NCBI RefSeq assembly: GCF_016820535.1 | Contig: NZ_JADHDY010000009.1 | Coordinates: 1-64,000, forward strand | Direction: 5' to 3' | Length of the DNA: 64,000 nt | DNA from: Sporosarcina beigongshangi | GTDB taxonomy: Bacteria; Actinomycetota; Actinomycetes; Actinomycetales; Micrococcaceae | Shown: positions 8,828-19,343 of the stretch, in pieces | Numbering within the stretch: the first letter of the stretch is position 1 | How the letters are laid out: each line of letters begins with the position of its first letter | Made by a program: the position numbers and the translations under genes | Notes under the pieces: generated by a model | The model's input: only the letters and a program-made list of their open reading frames with translations | The model's database searches: none | What the model was told of the DNA's origin: nothing

Positions 8828-10735
8828 ATGACAGTCAATCAACCGCACCATGATGGTTCACCACTGCATATGGAAGGTACGACGGCGGCACTCGGCGAAC
8901 GCTGCCGGCTGCGACTGCGCGTGCCCCGGGAATGGGGCACGGCCTCCCGGGTCTGGGTGCGCAGCGTCCAGGACGCGGAGCCGCGCTACGACGAGGCCGT
9001 CCTGCTGGATGGTGCGGAAGGTGCGGAAGGCGAGGGTGCAGCGGATGGCGGCAGCGGCGTCGGGCGTGCAGGCAATGCGGACGGCTGGGCGTGGTGGGAG
9101 GCCTCCATGCTGCAGGTCAACCCTGTGGCCCGGTACCGCTTCCTCATCGAGGTCCCCGGCAGCGACGGTCCGGTCTACTGGCACCTGAACAACCAGGGCC
9201 TGCACAACCGCGACACCTCCGACTACCACGACTTCCGCCGAACCACGGCGATTGCGGCGCCCGCTTGGTCCCGCGACGCCGTCCTCTACCAGGTGTTCCC
9301 CGACCGTTTCGCCCGTTCCGCGCCGGCCGGGGAGCACCCGACACCCGAATGGGCCGTGCCCTGCGACTGGGACACCCCTGTGCAGGGCCGCGGCCCGGAC
9401 ACCGCCACCCAGTTCTACGGCGGCGACCTCGACGGCGTCACGGAAAAACTGGACGACATGCAGGCACTCGGTGCGGACATCGTGTACCTGACCCCGTTCT
9501 TCGCAGCCCGCTCCAACCACCGCTACGACGCCTCCACCTTTGACGAGGTGGACCCGCTCCTGGGCGGCGACGCCGCACTGGTCCGCCTGGTCGAGGCGGC
9601 GCATGCCCGCGGCATGAAGGTGATGGGCGACCTCACCTCAAACCACACGGGCGACGCCCACGAATGGTTCAAGCGGGCCCAGGCCGACCCGGACTCCGTC
9701 GAGGCCGGCTACTACTACTTCAACAAAGACCACACGGACTATGAAGCGTGGTGGGGCATCAAGTCCCTGCCCAAGCTGAACTGGGCTTCGGAGGCGCTGC
9801 GCGAAGCCTTCGTCACCGGCGAGGACTCCGTTGTGGCCCGCTGGCTCAAGCCCCCGTTCAACCTGGACGGCTGGCGGATCGACGTGGGCAACATGACCGG
9901 CCGCCTCGGCGCCCAGGACCTCAACAAGGAGGTCGCCGACCTCATCCAAAACCGCATCCTGGAGATCAACCCGGACGCGTTGGTGCTGGGCGAGCAGACC
10001 TCGGATGCCGGGCCCGACGTTGACGGATTCGGGTGGCAGGGCGCCATGACGTACTCCAACTTCACCCGGCCGATCTGGCAGTGGCTGGGCGACCCGAAGG
10101 CGTCCGTCGACTTTTTTGGCACACCCATGTCGGGACCGCCCAAGGTGGCGGCCGACGTCGTGCTGGCAACGCACCGCGACCTCTCCAGCGCCTTCAGCTG
10201 GCCGGTCCGCAACGCCACCATGAACGCGCTGAACACGCATGACACGGCGCGCGCGGCGTCGGTCATGATCCCCGGCGGGCCGATTGTGGCGGCGGCGCTG
10301 TCCATGCTGCTGCCCGGCATTGCGGTGGTTTTTGCCGGCGACGAGTTTGGCCTTGAGGGGTGGAACGGCGAGGCCTCGCGCACCCCCATGCCGTGGGGCG
10401 AGCCGGACCGGGTGGTCACAGACCTGAGGGCGCCATATGCCGCGCTGGCCGCGTTGCGCCACGGGAGCCCGGCGACGCGCGGCGGCATGCGCTGGCTCAT
10501 GGCCGACGGCGACGTGCTGGCGTTTGTGCGCGAGTCGGAGGCGGAGTCGCTGCTGGTGGTTGCCGTGCGTGCGCCGGTGACGGTGCCGCTCGCGGGCCTG
10601 GGGTTGGCTGCCGGTGCGCTGGGCGGGCCTGCGTTCAGCGTTGGCTCCGTGGCCGGCACGACGTCGGAGCTCGTCCTGGGCGGTCCCGGCGTGTACGTGT
10701 GGCGGCTGGCCGGCGTGACGGCGCCCGGATGGTGA
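8828..10735 (+). CDS. GH13 alpha-glycosidase (maltodextrin glucosidase / neopullulanase-like)
   Basis: This 635-residue GH13 enzyme has an N-terminal beta-sandwich domain of about 125 residues (like CBM34), then the catalytic barrel starting AVLYQVFPDRFARS. The conserved regions are LTSNHTGD, GWRIDVGNM (nucleophile Asp), LVLGEQTSD (acid/base Glu) and LNTHDTARA (third Asp). The QVFPDRF signature and the N-terminal domain fit cytoplasmic maltodextrin glucosidases and neopullulanases. The ATG at 8828, two bases past the malG stop, was chosen; the frame is open upstream only as a shadow of malG. It is the last gene of the importer operon and should process the imported sugar. Confidence 0.88.
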   Translation: MTVNQPHHDGSPLHMEGTTAALGERCRLRLRVPREWGTASRVWVRSVQDAEPRYDEAVLLDGAEGAEGEGAADGGSGVGRAGNADGWAWWEASMLQVNPVARYRFLIEVPGSDGPVYWHLNNQGLHNRDTSDYHDFRRTTAIAAPAWSRDAVLYQVFPDRFARSAPAGEHPTPEWAVPCDWDTPVQGRGPDTATQFYGGDLDGVTEKLDDMQALGADIVYLTPFFAARSNHRYDASTFDEVDPLLGGDAALVRLVEAAHARGMKVMGDLTSNHTGDAHEWFKRAQADPDSVEAGYYYFNKDHTDYEAWWGIKSLPKLNWASEALREAFVTGEDSVVARWLKPPFNLDGWRIDVGNMTGRLGAQDLNKEVADLIQNRILEINPDALVLGEQTSDAGPDVDGFGWQGAMTYSNFTRPIWQWLGDPKASVDFFGTPMSGPPKVAADVVLATHRDLSSAFSWPVRNATMNALNTHDTARAASVMIPGGPIVAAALSMLLPGIAVVFAGDEFGLEGWNGEASRTPMPWGEPDRVVTDLRAPYAALAALRHGSPATRGGMRWLMADGDVLAFVRESEAESLLVVAVRAPVTVPLAGLGLAAGALGGPAFSVGSVAGTTSELVLGGPGVYVWRLAGVTAPGW

Positions 10736-10807
10736 ATTCCACCCTCTAGATTTGCGGCCCGGGACGGATTGTTGTTCTTCCCTTCCTTCTCTGTCCCGGG
10801 CCGCTGC

Positions 10808-10880
10808 AAAAAGTGCGCCCGCCCCCCATTAATGCCTTCCGTCTCCACGGTGCAGTAATGGCGGGCGGGGGCACTTTTTT
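10808..10880 (+). terminator. Strong terminator after the maltodextrin operon
   Basis: AAAAAGTGCGCCCGCCCCCCATTA pairs, with small mismatches, with TAATGGCGGGCGGGGGCACTTTTTT. The stem is over 20 bp with A and T runs on either side, so it could stop transcription from both directions. Confidence 0.88.
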
Positions 10881-11009
10881 GCTTCCCTTGGCCATCCCGC
10901 CCTCTGGATTCCTTCAGCCCTTCAGGTGCTGCCGGGCCTCATAGACTGGTAACTGCAGTGACAGGTTGCTGCAGTGACGGGCAACCGCAATCGATGACGG
11001 CGGAAGGGC

Positions 11010-12413
11010 ATGGCGGACATGGCTGAACAGGGATTTGGGCCGGGTGAGGGGTTTCTGGCCGATCTGCGGCAGGTGCTGCGGGTGGACCAGCTCAGCACCG
11101 CGGGTGCGGACCTGGCGACCTTTGCCATTGACCAGGGCCCGGTGACCAGTTACCAGGAGCCGCTGGCTGTGGTGTGGGCGGAGTCGGTGGAGCAGGTCCA
11201 GGACGTTGTGCGCGCCGCGGCCGCCCACAACGTGCCGCTGGTGGCCCGCGGCGCCGGCACCGGCGTATCCGGGGGTGCACATGCCACTGCCGGATGTGCG
11301 GTGCTTAATTTAACACGCATGAACCATATCCTGGAGGTCAACGCTGCCGACGAGATCGCCCGCGTGGAGCCCGGTGTTATCAACGGCGACCTCAATGCGG
11401 TCGCCGCGGGGCACGGACTGATGTTTGCCCCGGACCCGGCCAGCTTCAAGATCTCCACGATTGGCGGGAACATCGCCACGAATGCCGGCGGGCTCCGCTG
11501 CGCCAAGTACGGGGTGACCCGCGACGCCGTGCTCTCGCTCGACGTGGTCCTGGCGGACGGCTCACTCATCACCACGGGACACCGCACGTTCAAGGGAGTT
11601 GCGGGCTATGATCTCACCAGCTTGTTTGTGGGCTCGGAAGGGACGCTGGGCATTGTTGTCGGGGCGACAGTGCGGCTCAAGTACCTTCCCGCGATCGTGC
11701 GGACCCTCGCCGTCTTCTTCCCGTCGGTGCAGCAGGCGGCCGCCGGCGTGCTGGCGCTGGGTGCCGCACGCGTGCAGCCGTGCATCCTGGAACTCATGGA
11801 CGGGCAGGCCCTGGCGGAACTCGACTTCCGCAACGGCAGCAACCTCTCCGAGCGTGGCACCGCCCTGCTTTTGATCCAGTTCGACGGGCTGGCGGCAGAA
11901 GCGGAAGAGGCGGTGGCCGCCGTCGAACTTGAAAAAGTGGGCGGCGCGGTCAGCCGGGAGGACCCGGAGGAGGCGCGGCGGCTGGTGGAGCTGCGGCGCA
12001 ACAACCGCGGGCTGGACGTGGACGCGGAGAACCGGGTGGGGGAGGACGTTGCGGTGCCGCGTTCGCAGCTGGTGCATTACATTACGGCGCTGGACGGGAT
12101 GGCGCGCAGGCACGGGGTCAACCTGCAGGTGATTGCGCACGCGGGCGACGGCAACCTGCACCCCACGTTCTCGGTGCCCACGTTTGAGCCAGCCGGGATT
12201 GCGGCCCTGAATGCGGCGCTGGACGAGTCGATCGACAAGGCGCTGGAGCTGGGCGGCACCATTACGGGCGAGCACGGCATCGGGCAATATAAGCTGCGGT
12301 GGCTGGCGCTGGAGCAGGCCGAAGAGGTGCTGGAGCTGCAGCGGCGCATCAAGTCGCTGTTCGACCCGCAGGGGATCCTCAACCCGGGGAAGGCCATCCC
12401 TGCCGCAGGCTAG
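11010..12413 (+). CDS. FAD-linked oxidase (GlcD / D-lactate dehydrogenase-like)
   Basis: The 467-residue protein has an N-terminal FAD-binding PCMH domain with VPLVARGAGTGVSGG and ISTIGGNIATNAGGLRCAKYG, then the C-terminal FAD_oxidase_C domain ending GTITGEHGIGQYK with the conserved AHAGDGNLHP motif. These are characteristic of glycolate oxidase GlcD and D-lactate dehydrogenases. It should oxidise a 2-hydroxyacid (glycolate or D-lactate) to the 2-oxoacid. GlcE/GlcF partners are absent, which favours a stand-alone enzyme. The start could be the ATG at 11010 or the in-frame ATG at 11019. It is monocistronic by spacing. Confidence 0.9.
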   Translation: MADMAEQGFGPGEGFLADLRQVLRVDQLSTAGADLATFAIDQGPVTSYQEPLAVVWAESVEQVQDVVRAAAAHNVPLVARGAGTGVSGGAHATAGCAVLNLTRMNHILEVNAADEIARVEPGVINGDLNAVAAGHGLMFAPDPASFKISTIGGNIATNAGGLRCAKYGVTRDAVLSLDVVLADGSLITTGHRTFKGVAGYDLTSLFVGSEGTLGIVVGATVRLKYLPAIVRTLAVFFPSVQQAAAGVLALGAARVQPCILELMDGQALAELDFRNGSNLSERGTALLLIQFDGLAAEAEEAVAAVELEKVGGAVSREDPEEARRLVELRRNNRGLDVDAENRVGEDVAVPRSQLVHYITALDGMARRHGVNLQVIAHAGDGNLHPTFSVPTFEPAGIAALNAALDESIDKALELGGTITGEHGIGQYKLRWLALEQAEEVLELQRRIKSLFDPQGILNPGKAIPAAG

Positions 12414-12517
12414 ACGCTCTCGCAGCATGTACCGGTTTTTTCCGAACGCTCTCGCACTTCCTTGGTGGCAGTGCGAGAGCGTTGGGAAAAAACCCGCCAT
12501 TGCTGCGAGAGCGTTTG
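12414..12517. repeat. Cluster of CGCTCTCGCA repeats in nested inverted orientation
   Basis: ACGCTCTCGCA occurs at about 12415 and 12450, and its complement TGCGAGAGCGT at about 12472 and 12503. The inner pair can form a stem around CTTCCTTGGTGGCAG, and the outer pair a larger one. Runs of T and A beside the copies suggest a bidirectional terminator or REP-like element between the convergent genes. Confidence 0.65.
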
Positions 12518-12559
12518 AGGAAAGTGGCCCGGATCTGAGCGAGGGCCTGGCGGCGTTTT

Positions 12560-13927
12560 TTAGGCTTCGAAGGCGGCGTCGGGGAGGACCCCGCCCTCGA
12601 GCATCTTGATCGTCTCGGTGTCGGTGCTGAGCATGATCGCATCTTCGTCGCGGCGGTAGCGCAGGATGTTGTCCACATAGGACTGCACAGCCTCGGCGAG
12701 GGGAACGTTGCGTTCCTCGTCCTTGGACTTGTACCAGCGGTGCTCGAGGACCTCGTGGACTACCTCGGCCGGTTCCAGCTTGCCGCCGAGCTCGCGTGGG
12801 ATGGCCCGGACAATGGGTTCAAAGATGGAGCTGACCCAGTTGTGGGCACTGATTTCCTCGTCCACGGTGGTGCCGGAGTCGGCGCGGAAGGTGTCCATGT
12901 CGTTGAGCAGGCGCCGGGCCTGGTTCTCCTGGGCGTCGATGCCGGTCAGGCGGAGCAGGCGGCGCTGGTGGTGTCCGGCGTCGACCACCTTGGGCTGGAG
13001 CTGGATGGTGGAGCCGTCCGGGGTGGTCTTGATGGCGTATTCCTCGACGTCGAAGCCCAGCTCGTTGAGGCGGCGGATGCGCGCGCCAACGCGCCAGCGG
13101 TCCTCCAGCTCGAAGGACTCCTTCTCGGTCAGCTCGGCCCAGAGGCGGCGGTAGCTTTCCATGATGAGCTCGCTGGTGGCGACGGGGTCGACCTTTTCCT
13201 CGATGAGCCCGCCTTCGAGGAGGTCCATGAGTTCGCCGGCGATGTTGACGCGGGCAATTTCGAGGTCGTACTCGCGCTGGCCGGTGGACAGGTCCGGGTA
13301 GAGCTCGCCCGTTTCGGCGTCGACGAGGTAGGCGGCGAAGGCGCCGGCGTCGCGGCGGAACAAGGTGTTGGAGAGGGAGACGTCGCCCCAGTAGAAGCCC
13401 ACCAGGTGCAGCCGGACCAGCAGCAGCGCCTGGGCGTCAATGAGGCGGGTGAGAGTGTCGCGGCGCAGCTTCTGGGAGAACAGCGCGCGGTAGGGCAGGG
13501 AGAACTTCAGGTGCCTGGTGACGAGCACGGGGTCCAGGGGTGCGCCGTCGGGCGTGGTGCGGCCGGTGATGACGGCGACGGGCTCCACGCAGGGGACGTC
13601 CAGCCGGGCCAGCTTGCGCAGCATGTGGTATTCGTGGCGTGCCACGTGCTCGGAGGTTTCCTTGATGGCGATGACGGAGCCGTCCAGGTGGGCGAAGCGC
13701 ACAATGTGGCGCGAGATGCCGCGGGGCAGGGCGGCGAGGTTGGCCGCTGGCCAGTCTTCGAGCCGGATGTGCCAGGGCAGGTCCAGCAGTCCGGGGTCGG
13801 CGGCGGCCGCGGTGATGTTCAGCGAGCCGAGAACGCCGGCCGGCGGTGCGGATTCGCGCGGCAGCTTGCCGAACTGGTCAAAATCGGTGGGCTCGTGGTT
13901 CCACTTGGCACCTGGTTGTTCAGTCAT
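12560..13927 (-). CDS. DUF4032 domain protein (kinase-like fold)
   Basis: The 455-residue protein matches the actinobacterial DUF4032 family. The N-terminal half resembles lipopolysaccharide-kinase/protein-kinase folds: VIAIKETSEHVARHEYHML looks like a beta-3 lysine and following Glu, and GFYWGDVSLSNTLF like a catalytic loop with D and N. The C-terminal half (about residues 240-400) is the family-specific DUF4032 region. No biochemical role is established. In related genomes it commonly lies beside the sugar-ABC ATPase gene, as here. The start ATG at 13927 has a weak ribosome site. Confidence 0.85.
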   Translation of the reverse strand: MTEQPGAKWNHEPTDFDQFGKLPRESAPPAGVLGSLNITAAAADPGLLDLPWHIRLEDWPAANLAALPRGISRHIVRFAHLDGSVIAIKETSEHVARHEYHMLRKLARLDVPCVEPVAVITGRTTPDGAPLDPVLVTRHLKFSLPYRALFSQKLRRDTLTRLIDAQALLLVRLHLVGFYWGDVSLSNTLFRRDAGAFAAYLVDAETGELYPDLSTGQREYDLEIARVNIAGELMDLLEGGLIEEKVDPVATSELIMESYRRLWAELTEKESFELEDRWRVGARIRRLNELGFDVEEYAIKTTPDGSTIQLQPKVVDAGHHQRRLLRLTGIDAQENQARRLLNDMDTFRADSGTTVDEEISAHNWVSSIFEPIVRAIPRELGGKLEPAEVVHEVLEHRWYKSKDEERNVPLAEAVQSYVDNILRYRRDEDAIMLSTDTETIKMLEGGVLPDAAFEA

Positions 13928-14218
13928 GCTTCAAATTCTCCCTTAAAAGTGGCACTGGTGGATTGTCGGTGCGTCATGCGCGGGACGTGCTGCGAGGAAT
14001 TCGTTGGACATGCGCACAGCCGGGTGGCAGCGGGGCGCTTGCCCGCGGGCGGCTTTGGGCATGCGCACGCGGGACCGCTTCGACTGCGCCACTGTCGCAG
14101 TTGCGCCATCGACGCCCGCGGGCCGGCGCATGTCCAAAGTCCCGGCCCGCGGACAGGCGACCCCGGCCCGTGAATGAGCGTGAGGCGGCCGGCGGCCGGG
14201 CAAAACGGAAACGCCGGG
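13928..14218. other. Non-coding spacer
   Basis: No convincing gene or RNA is seen. It holds the promoter region of the DUF4032 gene and the tail beyond the msmK terminator. Confidence 0.5.
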
Positions 14219-14270
14219 CAAAAAAGTGAAGCGCGGCTGCCTGCTGGAAAGATCCAACAGGCAGCCGCGC
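14219..14270 (-). terminator. Terminator of the ABC ATPase gene
   Basis: On the minus strand GCGCGGCTGCCTGTTG pairs with CAGCAGGCAGCCGCGC over about 15 bp and is followed by a T run, 50-100 bases after the ATPase stop. Confidence 0.85.
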
Positions 14271-14318
14271 CTCAAAGTCTCGATGATTTCCCGAAGGCTC
14301 AATCAGCGAAGTCGCGAA

Positions 14319-15419
14319 TTAGTCGCGGATGACGGCCTTGTCGCCCAGGCGGGCGCCGGAGGTGGCATCGAACAGGTGGACGTGGCCGGCCTGCGGGCGG
14401 ACGTGGATGGTGTCGCCCTTCAGCGGTGGGCGGCGGCCGTCGACACGAACAACGATGTCGCGCTCGTTGCCGTCGATGATGGAGTGGCCGTAGACGTAAG
14501 CGTCGGCACCCAGCTCTTCAACGACGTCGGCCTCAACAGCCAGGCCCTCGCCTGCGCCAACAACCTCGAGGTCCTCGGGGCGGACACCAACGGTGACGGT
14601 GTTGCCGGCGGCTTCACCGAGAACGGCGGAAGGTACGGGGTAGATTGATCCACCGAACTTCACGCCGCCGTCGACGACGGGCAGTTCCAGCAGGTTCATG
14701 GCGGGGGAGCCGATGAAGCCTGCAACGAACACGTTCTGCGGTGCGTCGTAGAGGTTGCGCGGGGTGTCAACCTGCATCAGCAGGCCGTCCTTCAGCACAG
14801 CAACGCGGTCACCCATGGTCATGGCCTCGACCTGGTCGTGAGTCACGTAAACAGTGGTGACGCCGAGGCGACGGGTCAAGGAGGCGATCTGCGTACGGGT
14901 CTGTACACGGAGCTTGGCATCCAAGTTGGACAGCGGCTCATCCATGAGGAATACCTGCGGGTTACGCACGATGGCGCGACCCATGGCAACACGCTGACGC
15001 TGACCACCGGAGAGGGCCTTCGGCTTGCGGTCAAGGTAAGCCTCGAGGTCAAGAAGCTTTGCGGCTTCCTTGACGCGGGTGGCGCGCTCTTCCTTGGAAA
15101 CGCCGGCGATCTTCAGGGCGAAGCCCATGTTGTCGGCAACGGACATGTGCGGGTACAGAGCGTAGTTCTGGAAGACCATGGCGATGTCGCGGTCCTTCGG
15201 CGGAACGTCAGTGACGTCGCGGTCGCCGATCAGGATGCGGCCGGCGTTGACATCTTCCAGGCCGGCGAGCATGCGCAGCGAGGTGGACTTTCCGCAACCG
15301 GAAGGCCCAACCAGAACGAGGAATTCGCCATCGGCGATGTCAATGTTGAGCTTGTCAACAGCGGGCTTGGTGGTGCCCGGGTAAATGCGGGTTGCATTGT
15401 CAAAAGTTACTGTAGCCAC
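14319..15419 (-). CDS. Sugar ABC transporter ATPase (MsmK/UgpC/MalK type)
   Basis: The 366-residue protein has a complete nucleotide-binding domain: Walker A GPSGCGKSTS, signature LSGGQRQRVAMGRA, Walker B VFLMDEPLSNLDAK and the H-loop YVTHDQVEAM. A C-terminal TOBE/OB domain (after about residue 240) is typical of MalK-like subunits. Such proteins energise several binding-protein-dependent sugar importers, so it likely serves the MalEFG system at 4890-8825, which lacks its own ATPase. The GTG at 15419, with AAGGGA upstream, gives the family start VATVTFDNATR; the frame is open 22 codons further up. Confidence 0.93.
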   Translation of the reverse strand: MATVTFDNATRIYPGTTKPAVDKLNIDIADGEFLVLVGPSGCGKSTSLRMLAGLEDVNAGRILIGDRDVTDVPPKDRDIAMVFQNYALYPHMSVADNMGFALKIAGVSKEERATRVKEAAKLLDLEAYLDRKPKALSGGQRQRVAMGRAIVRNPQVFLMDEPLSNLDAKLRVQTRTQIASLTRRLGVTTVYVTHDQVEAMTMGDRVAVLKDGLLMQVDTPRNLYDAPQNVFVAGFIGSPAMNLLELPVVDGGVKFGGSIYPVPSAVLGEAAGNTVTVGVRPEDLEVVGAGEGLAVEADVVEELGADAYVYGHSIIDGNERDIVVRVDGRRPPLKGDTIHVRPQAGHVHLFDATSGARLGDKAVIRD

Positions 15420-15597
15420 AGCAATAAATCCCTTCATCGGCAGGTACGTGCCGAACGATCCGTTGTGAATGGTTGATTCGTTCACCAGCTGCGCAAACCA
15501 CCGTGGCAGTTCGCGAGCCGACCTATGAAGTATGACACATTTTTTCCGTGTTCCAACTCACGCTCCCGCAAAGCCCGCCATGCGGACACCCGCGCAC

Positions 15598-16824
15598 CTA
15601 CACAAGAGCCAGTTGGTCGGCCACAACCCGCCCGCGGTGCAGCACGGTGCGGTCGGCCGGGCGGTCCATGACGGCGGCCGCGACACTGTCTCCGGGGACC
15701 AGAATGAAACTTGCGACGTCGGACGGCCGGGTTCCGGGGCGGTCGGCGGCTGAGCGCAGCCTGGGCAGGGAACGGTCCATGATGGCAGCCCCGCCCATCG
15801 TGGCCACGGCGGCCGCGTGCCCGATGAGCTCGTCGGCGCGGAAGCCGTTGGCGAAGGCCAGCTGCCAGCTGCGGTCCAGCATGTCCGCGTTGCCGTAGGG
15901 GGACCAGTAATCGCGCTGGCCGTCCTCGCCCAGGCCCACGCGGACCCCCGCCTCGGCCAGCCGGGCAAGCGGCAGCTGGTGCGGGCCCGCGGGGGCGACG
16001 GTCGCCGTCGAAATGTCCAGCTCCGCCCACGTCTCAATGAGGGAGCGGGTGTGGTCCTCGCTGACGCTCCACAGCGGGTAGCCGTGGGAGATGGTGACCA
16101 TGCCCTGCATGCCCAGCGCCCGGGTGCGTTCGGCGATGAGGGAGGCGCTGAAGTGGCCCAGCTCGCCCGGCTCGTGGAGGTGGATGTCCACGGGGAGCCC
16201 GTACTTCTCGGCCAGTCCGAACACGATGTCCAGGTGCTTCACGGGGTCGCGGTCCAGGGAGCAGGGGTCGATCCCGCCCACCACGTCCGCCCCGGCCTTC
16301 AGGGCCTCCTCGAGCACGGCCGCGGAGCCCTTTTCCCGCAGCAGCCCGGCCTGCGGGAACGCGATGATCTGCACCTCCGCCCGGTCGCGGTGCGTCTCGC
16401 GGGCGGCGGCGACGGCCTCGAAGCGTTCCAGCCCGCAGTCGACGTCCACCTGGGCGTAGCTGCGGACGCGGGTGGTGCCGCGTTCGATCATCATCCGCAA
16501 CGTGGTCTCCGCCCGCACACCGATGGGCGCTTCCGCGGTGCGCCAGTTGTTGCGGTCGTTGAGCATCATGGCCCACACGCCGGGCGCGCCGGTGTGCGCA
16601 CGGAACGGCAGGCCCAGCCGGGTCGAATCCAGGTGCACGTGGACGTCGGAGAAGCTCGGCAGCAACAGCCGGCCCCGCCCCTCCACCACGGTGGTCCCTT
16701 CGGCAGGCACGACGGCGGTGTCCGGGTCGTGCGCGGTGACGGCGGCTATGTTGTCGCCCGCCACAGTGACGTCGCTGGGCTCCCCGCCCCACGGCCGGAC
16801 GTTGCGGATCAGGGTCACTGGCAT
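15598..16824 (-). CDS. Amidohydrolase, cytosine-deaminase-like
   Basis: The 408-residue metal-dependent hydrolase has the amidohydrolase landmarks: SDVHVHLDSTRLG (HxH metal site), DIHLHEPGELGHFS, TISHGYPLW and LGEDGQRDYWSPYGNADML (catalytic Asp region). These follow the order and style of bacterial cytosine deaminase CodA, including the final PYGNADML. It may deaminate cytosine or a related heterocycle; the substrate is not certain, since HxxE replaces the usual CodA HVDE-type loop. The ATG at 16824 starts MPVTLIRNVRPWG; the open frame further up is a shadow of otsB. It follows otsB by about 100 bases. Confidence 0.85.
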   Translation of the reverse strand: MPVTLIRNVRPWGGEPSDVTVAGDNIAAVTAHDPDTAVVPAEGTTVVEGRGRLLLPSFSDVHVHLDSTRLGLPFRAHTGAPGVWAMMLNDRNNWRTAEAPIGVRAETTLRMMIERGTTRVRSYAQVDVDCGLERFEAVAAARETHRDRAEVQIIAFPQAGLLREKGSAAVLEEALKAGADVVGGIDPCSLDRDPVKHLDIVFGLAEKYGLPVDIHLHEPGELGHFSASLIAERTRALGMQGMVTISHGYPLWSVSEDHTRSLIETWAELDISTATVAPAGPHQLPLARLAEAGVRVGLGEDGQRDYWSPYGNADMLDRSWQLAFANGFRADELIGHAAAVATMGGAAIMDRSLPRLRSAADRPGTRPSDVASFILVPGDSVAAAVMDRPADRTVLHRGRVVADQLALV

Positions 16825-16928
16825 GGCCGGGCCTTTCGATGCAGGTGATGCCGCGTCAAAAGCGGTGTTTATGTGGTGCGGCGTTGGGGATTTAAGGCGT
16901 TTATGTGGTGCGGCGTTGAGGAAGGGGG

Positions 16929-17707
16929 TCAGGGGGTTGCGAGGAACGTGCGGCGGGAGGCCAGGAGGAACTCCAGGACGTCGGGGAGCTCGTCCGGGGA
17001 ACCGATCCGGTGCGCGGCGGCCGTCTGGCCCGGGCCCACCTTGATGCCGAGGTCGCCGGGGCGCAGCGCCGCAAAGGCGTGCTCGTCCGTGACGTCGTCG
17101 CCGGCGAAGAACACGGCCGTGGCGCCGCTGAAGTCCCGCAGAGCGGCCAGGCTCTCGCCCTTGTCCGCCTTGACCACGGAGATTTCCCGCACCATCTTCC
17201 CGGTGCTGAGGTGGACGCCGGGCTGCCCGTCCAGGGCGGCGTTGACATGTGCCACGGCGGCGCGGGCGTCGAACTCTGCGGCCAGCCGGTAGTGGAGCAC
17301 CACTCCCGCCGGCTTCTGCTCGGCCACGGTTCCGGGGAACCGTTGGACCGCCTCGGCGACCACCGCCCGGGCGCGGGCCAGCGACGCCAGCTGCTCCGGG
17401 GTGAGTTCCAGCGGCGGGGAATCGGGGCCCCACCAGGACTCGGCCCCGTGGCTGCCGACCAAAAGTGTCGGTGCCGGAGGGGCGGCGACCTCCCGCAAAC
17501 TGGCCAGGGCGCGCCCGGAGATGAGGGCCGTCGTCGTGCCCGGCAGTTCGGTGAAGGCCTGCAGGGCTGCGGCGGAGCGGGGGAGGGGGCGGGCGTCGCC
17601 GGCGCGGGAGACGATGGGTGCCATGGTGCCGTCAAAGTCCAGAGCCAGCAGCAGCCGAGGGGTCCGGGCCAGGGAGGCGAGGGCGTCACGGAGTTCGGCG
17701 GACAGGC

Positions 17708-17711
<4 letters not shown>
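16929..17711 (-). CDS. otsB: Trehalose-6-phosphate phosphatase
   Basis: The 260-residue HAD-family phosphatase carries motif I LALDFDGTMAPI (nucleophile Asp), motif II ALISGRALASL and motif IV FFAGDDVTDEHAF, all typical of OtsB. It removes phosphate from trehalose-6-phosphate to give trehalose, a compatible solute. Its ATG overlaps the otsA stop by four bases (ATGA on the minus strand), so the two are coupled and translated otsA then otsB. Confidence 0.95.
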
Positions 17712-19159
<1,448 letters not shown>

Positions 19160-19343
19160 GTGCAACTCCCATGAGTAGATCTCCGGTTTGTGCCAGCTTA
19201 GCCCGTGGGGCGAAAAGGCCGTCATATGTGGAGGTAACGATCGGGGGTGCGCAGCTTTTGGGCGTTCTCCAAGGTTTCTCCCATAAGATGATCTGGAACT
19301 CGCCGGTGGACGGCTTTTTTCTTGCCCAATGACTTGAGGAATT

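Noticed and set aside
16825-17433. Extension of the amidohydrolase frame
   Set aside because: It overlaps otsB entirely and has the Arg/Gly-rich look of an out-of-frame translation.
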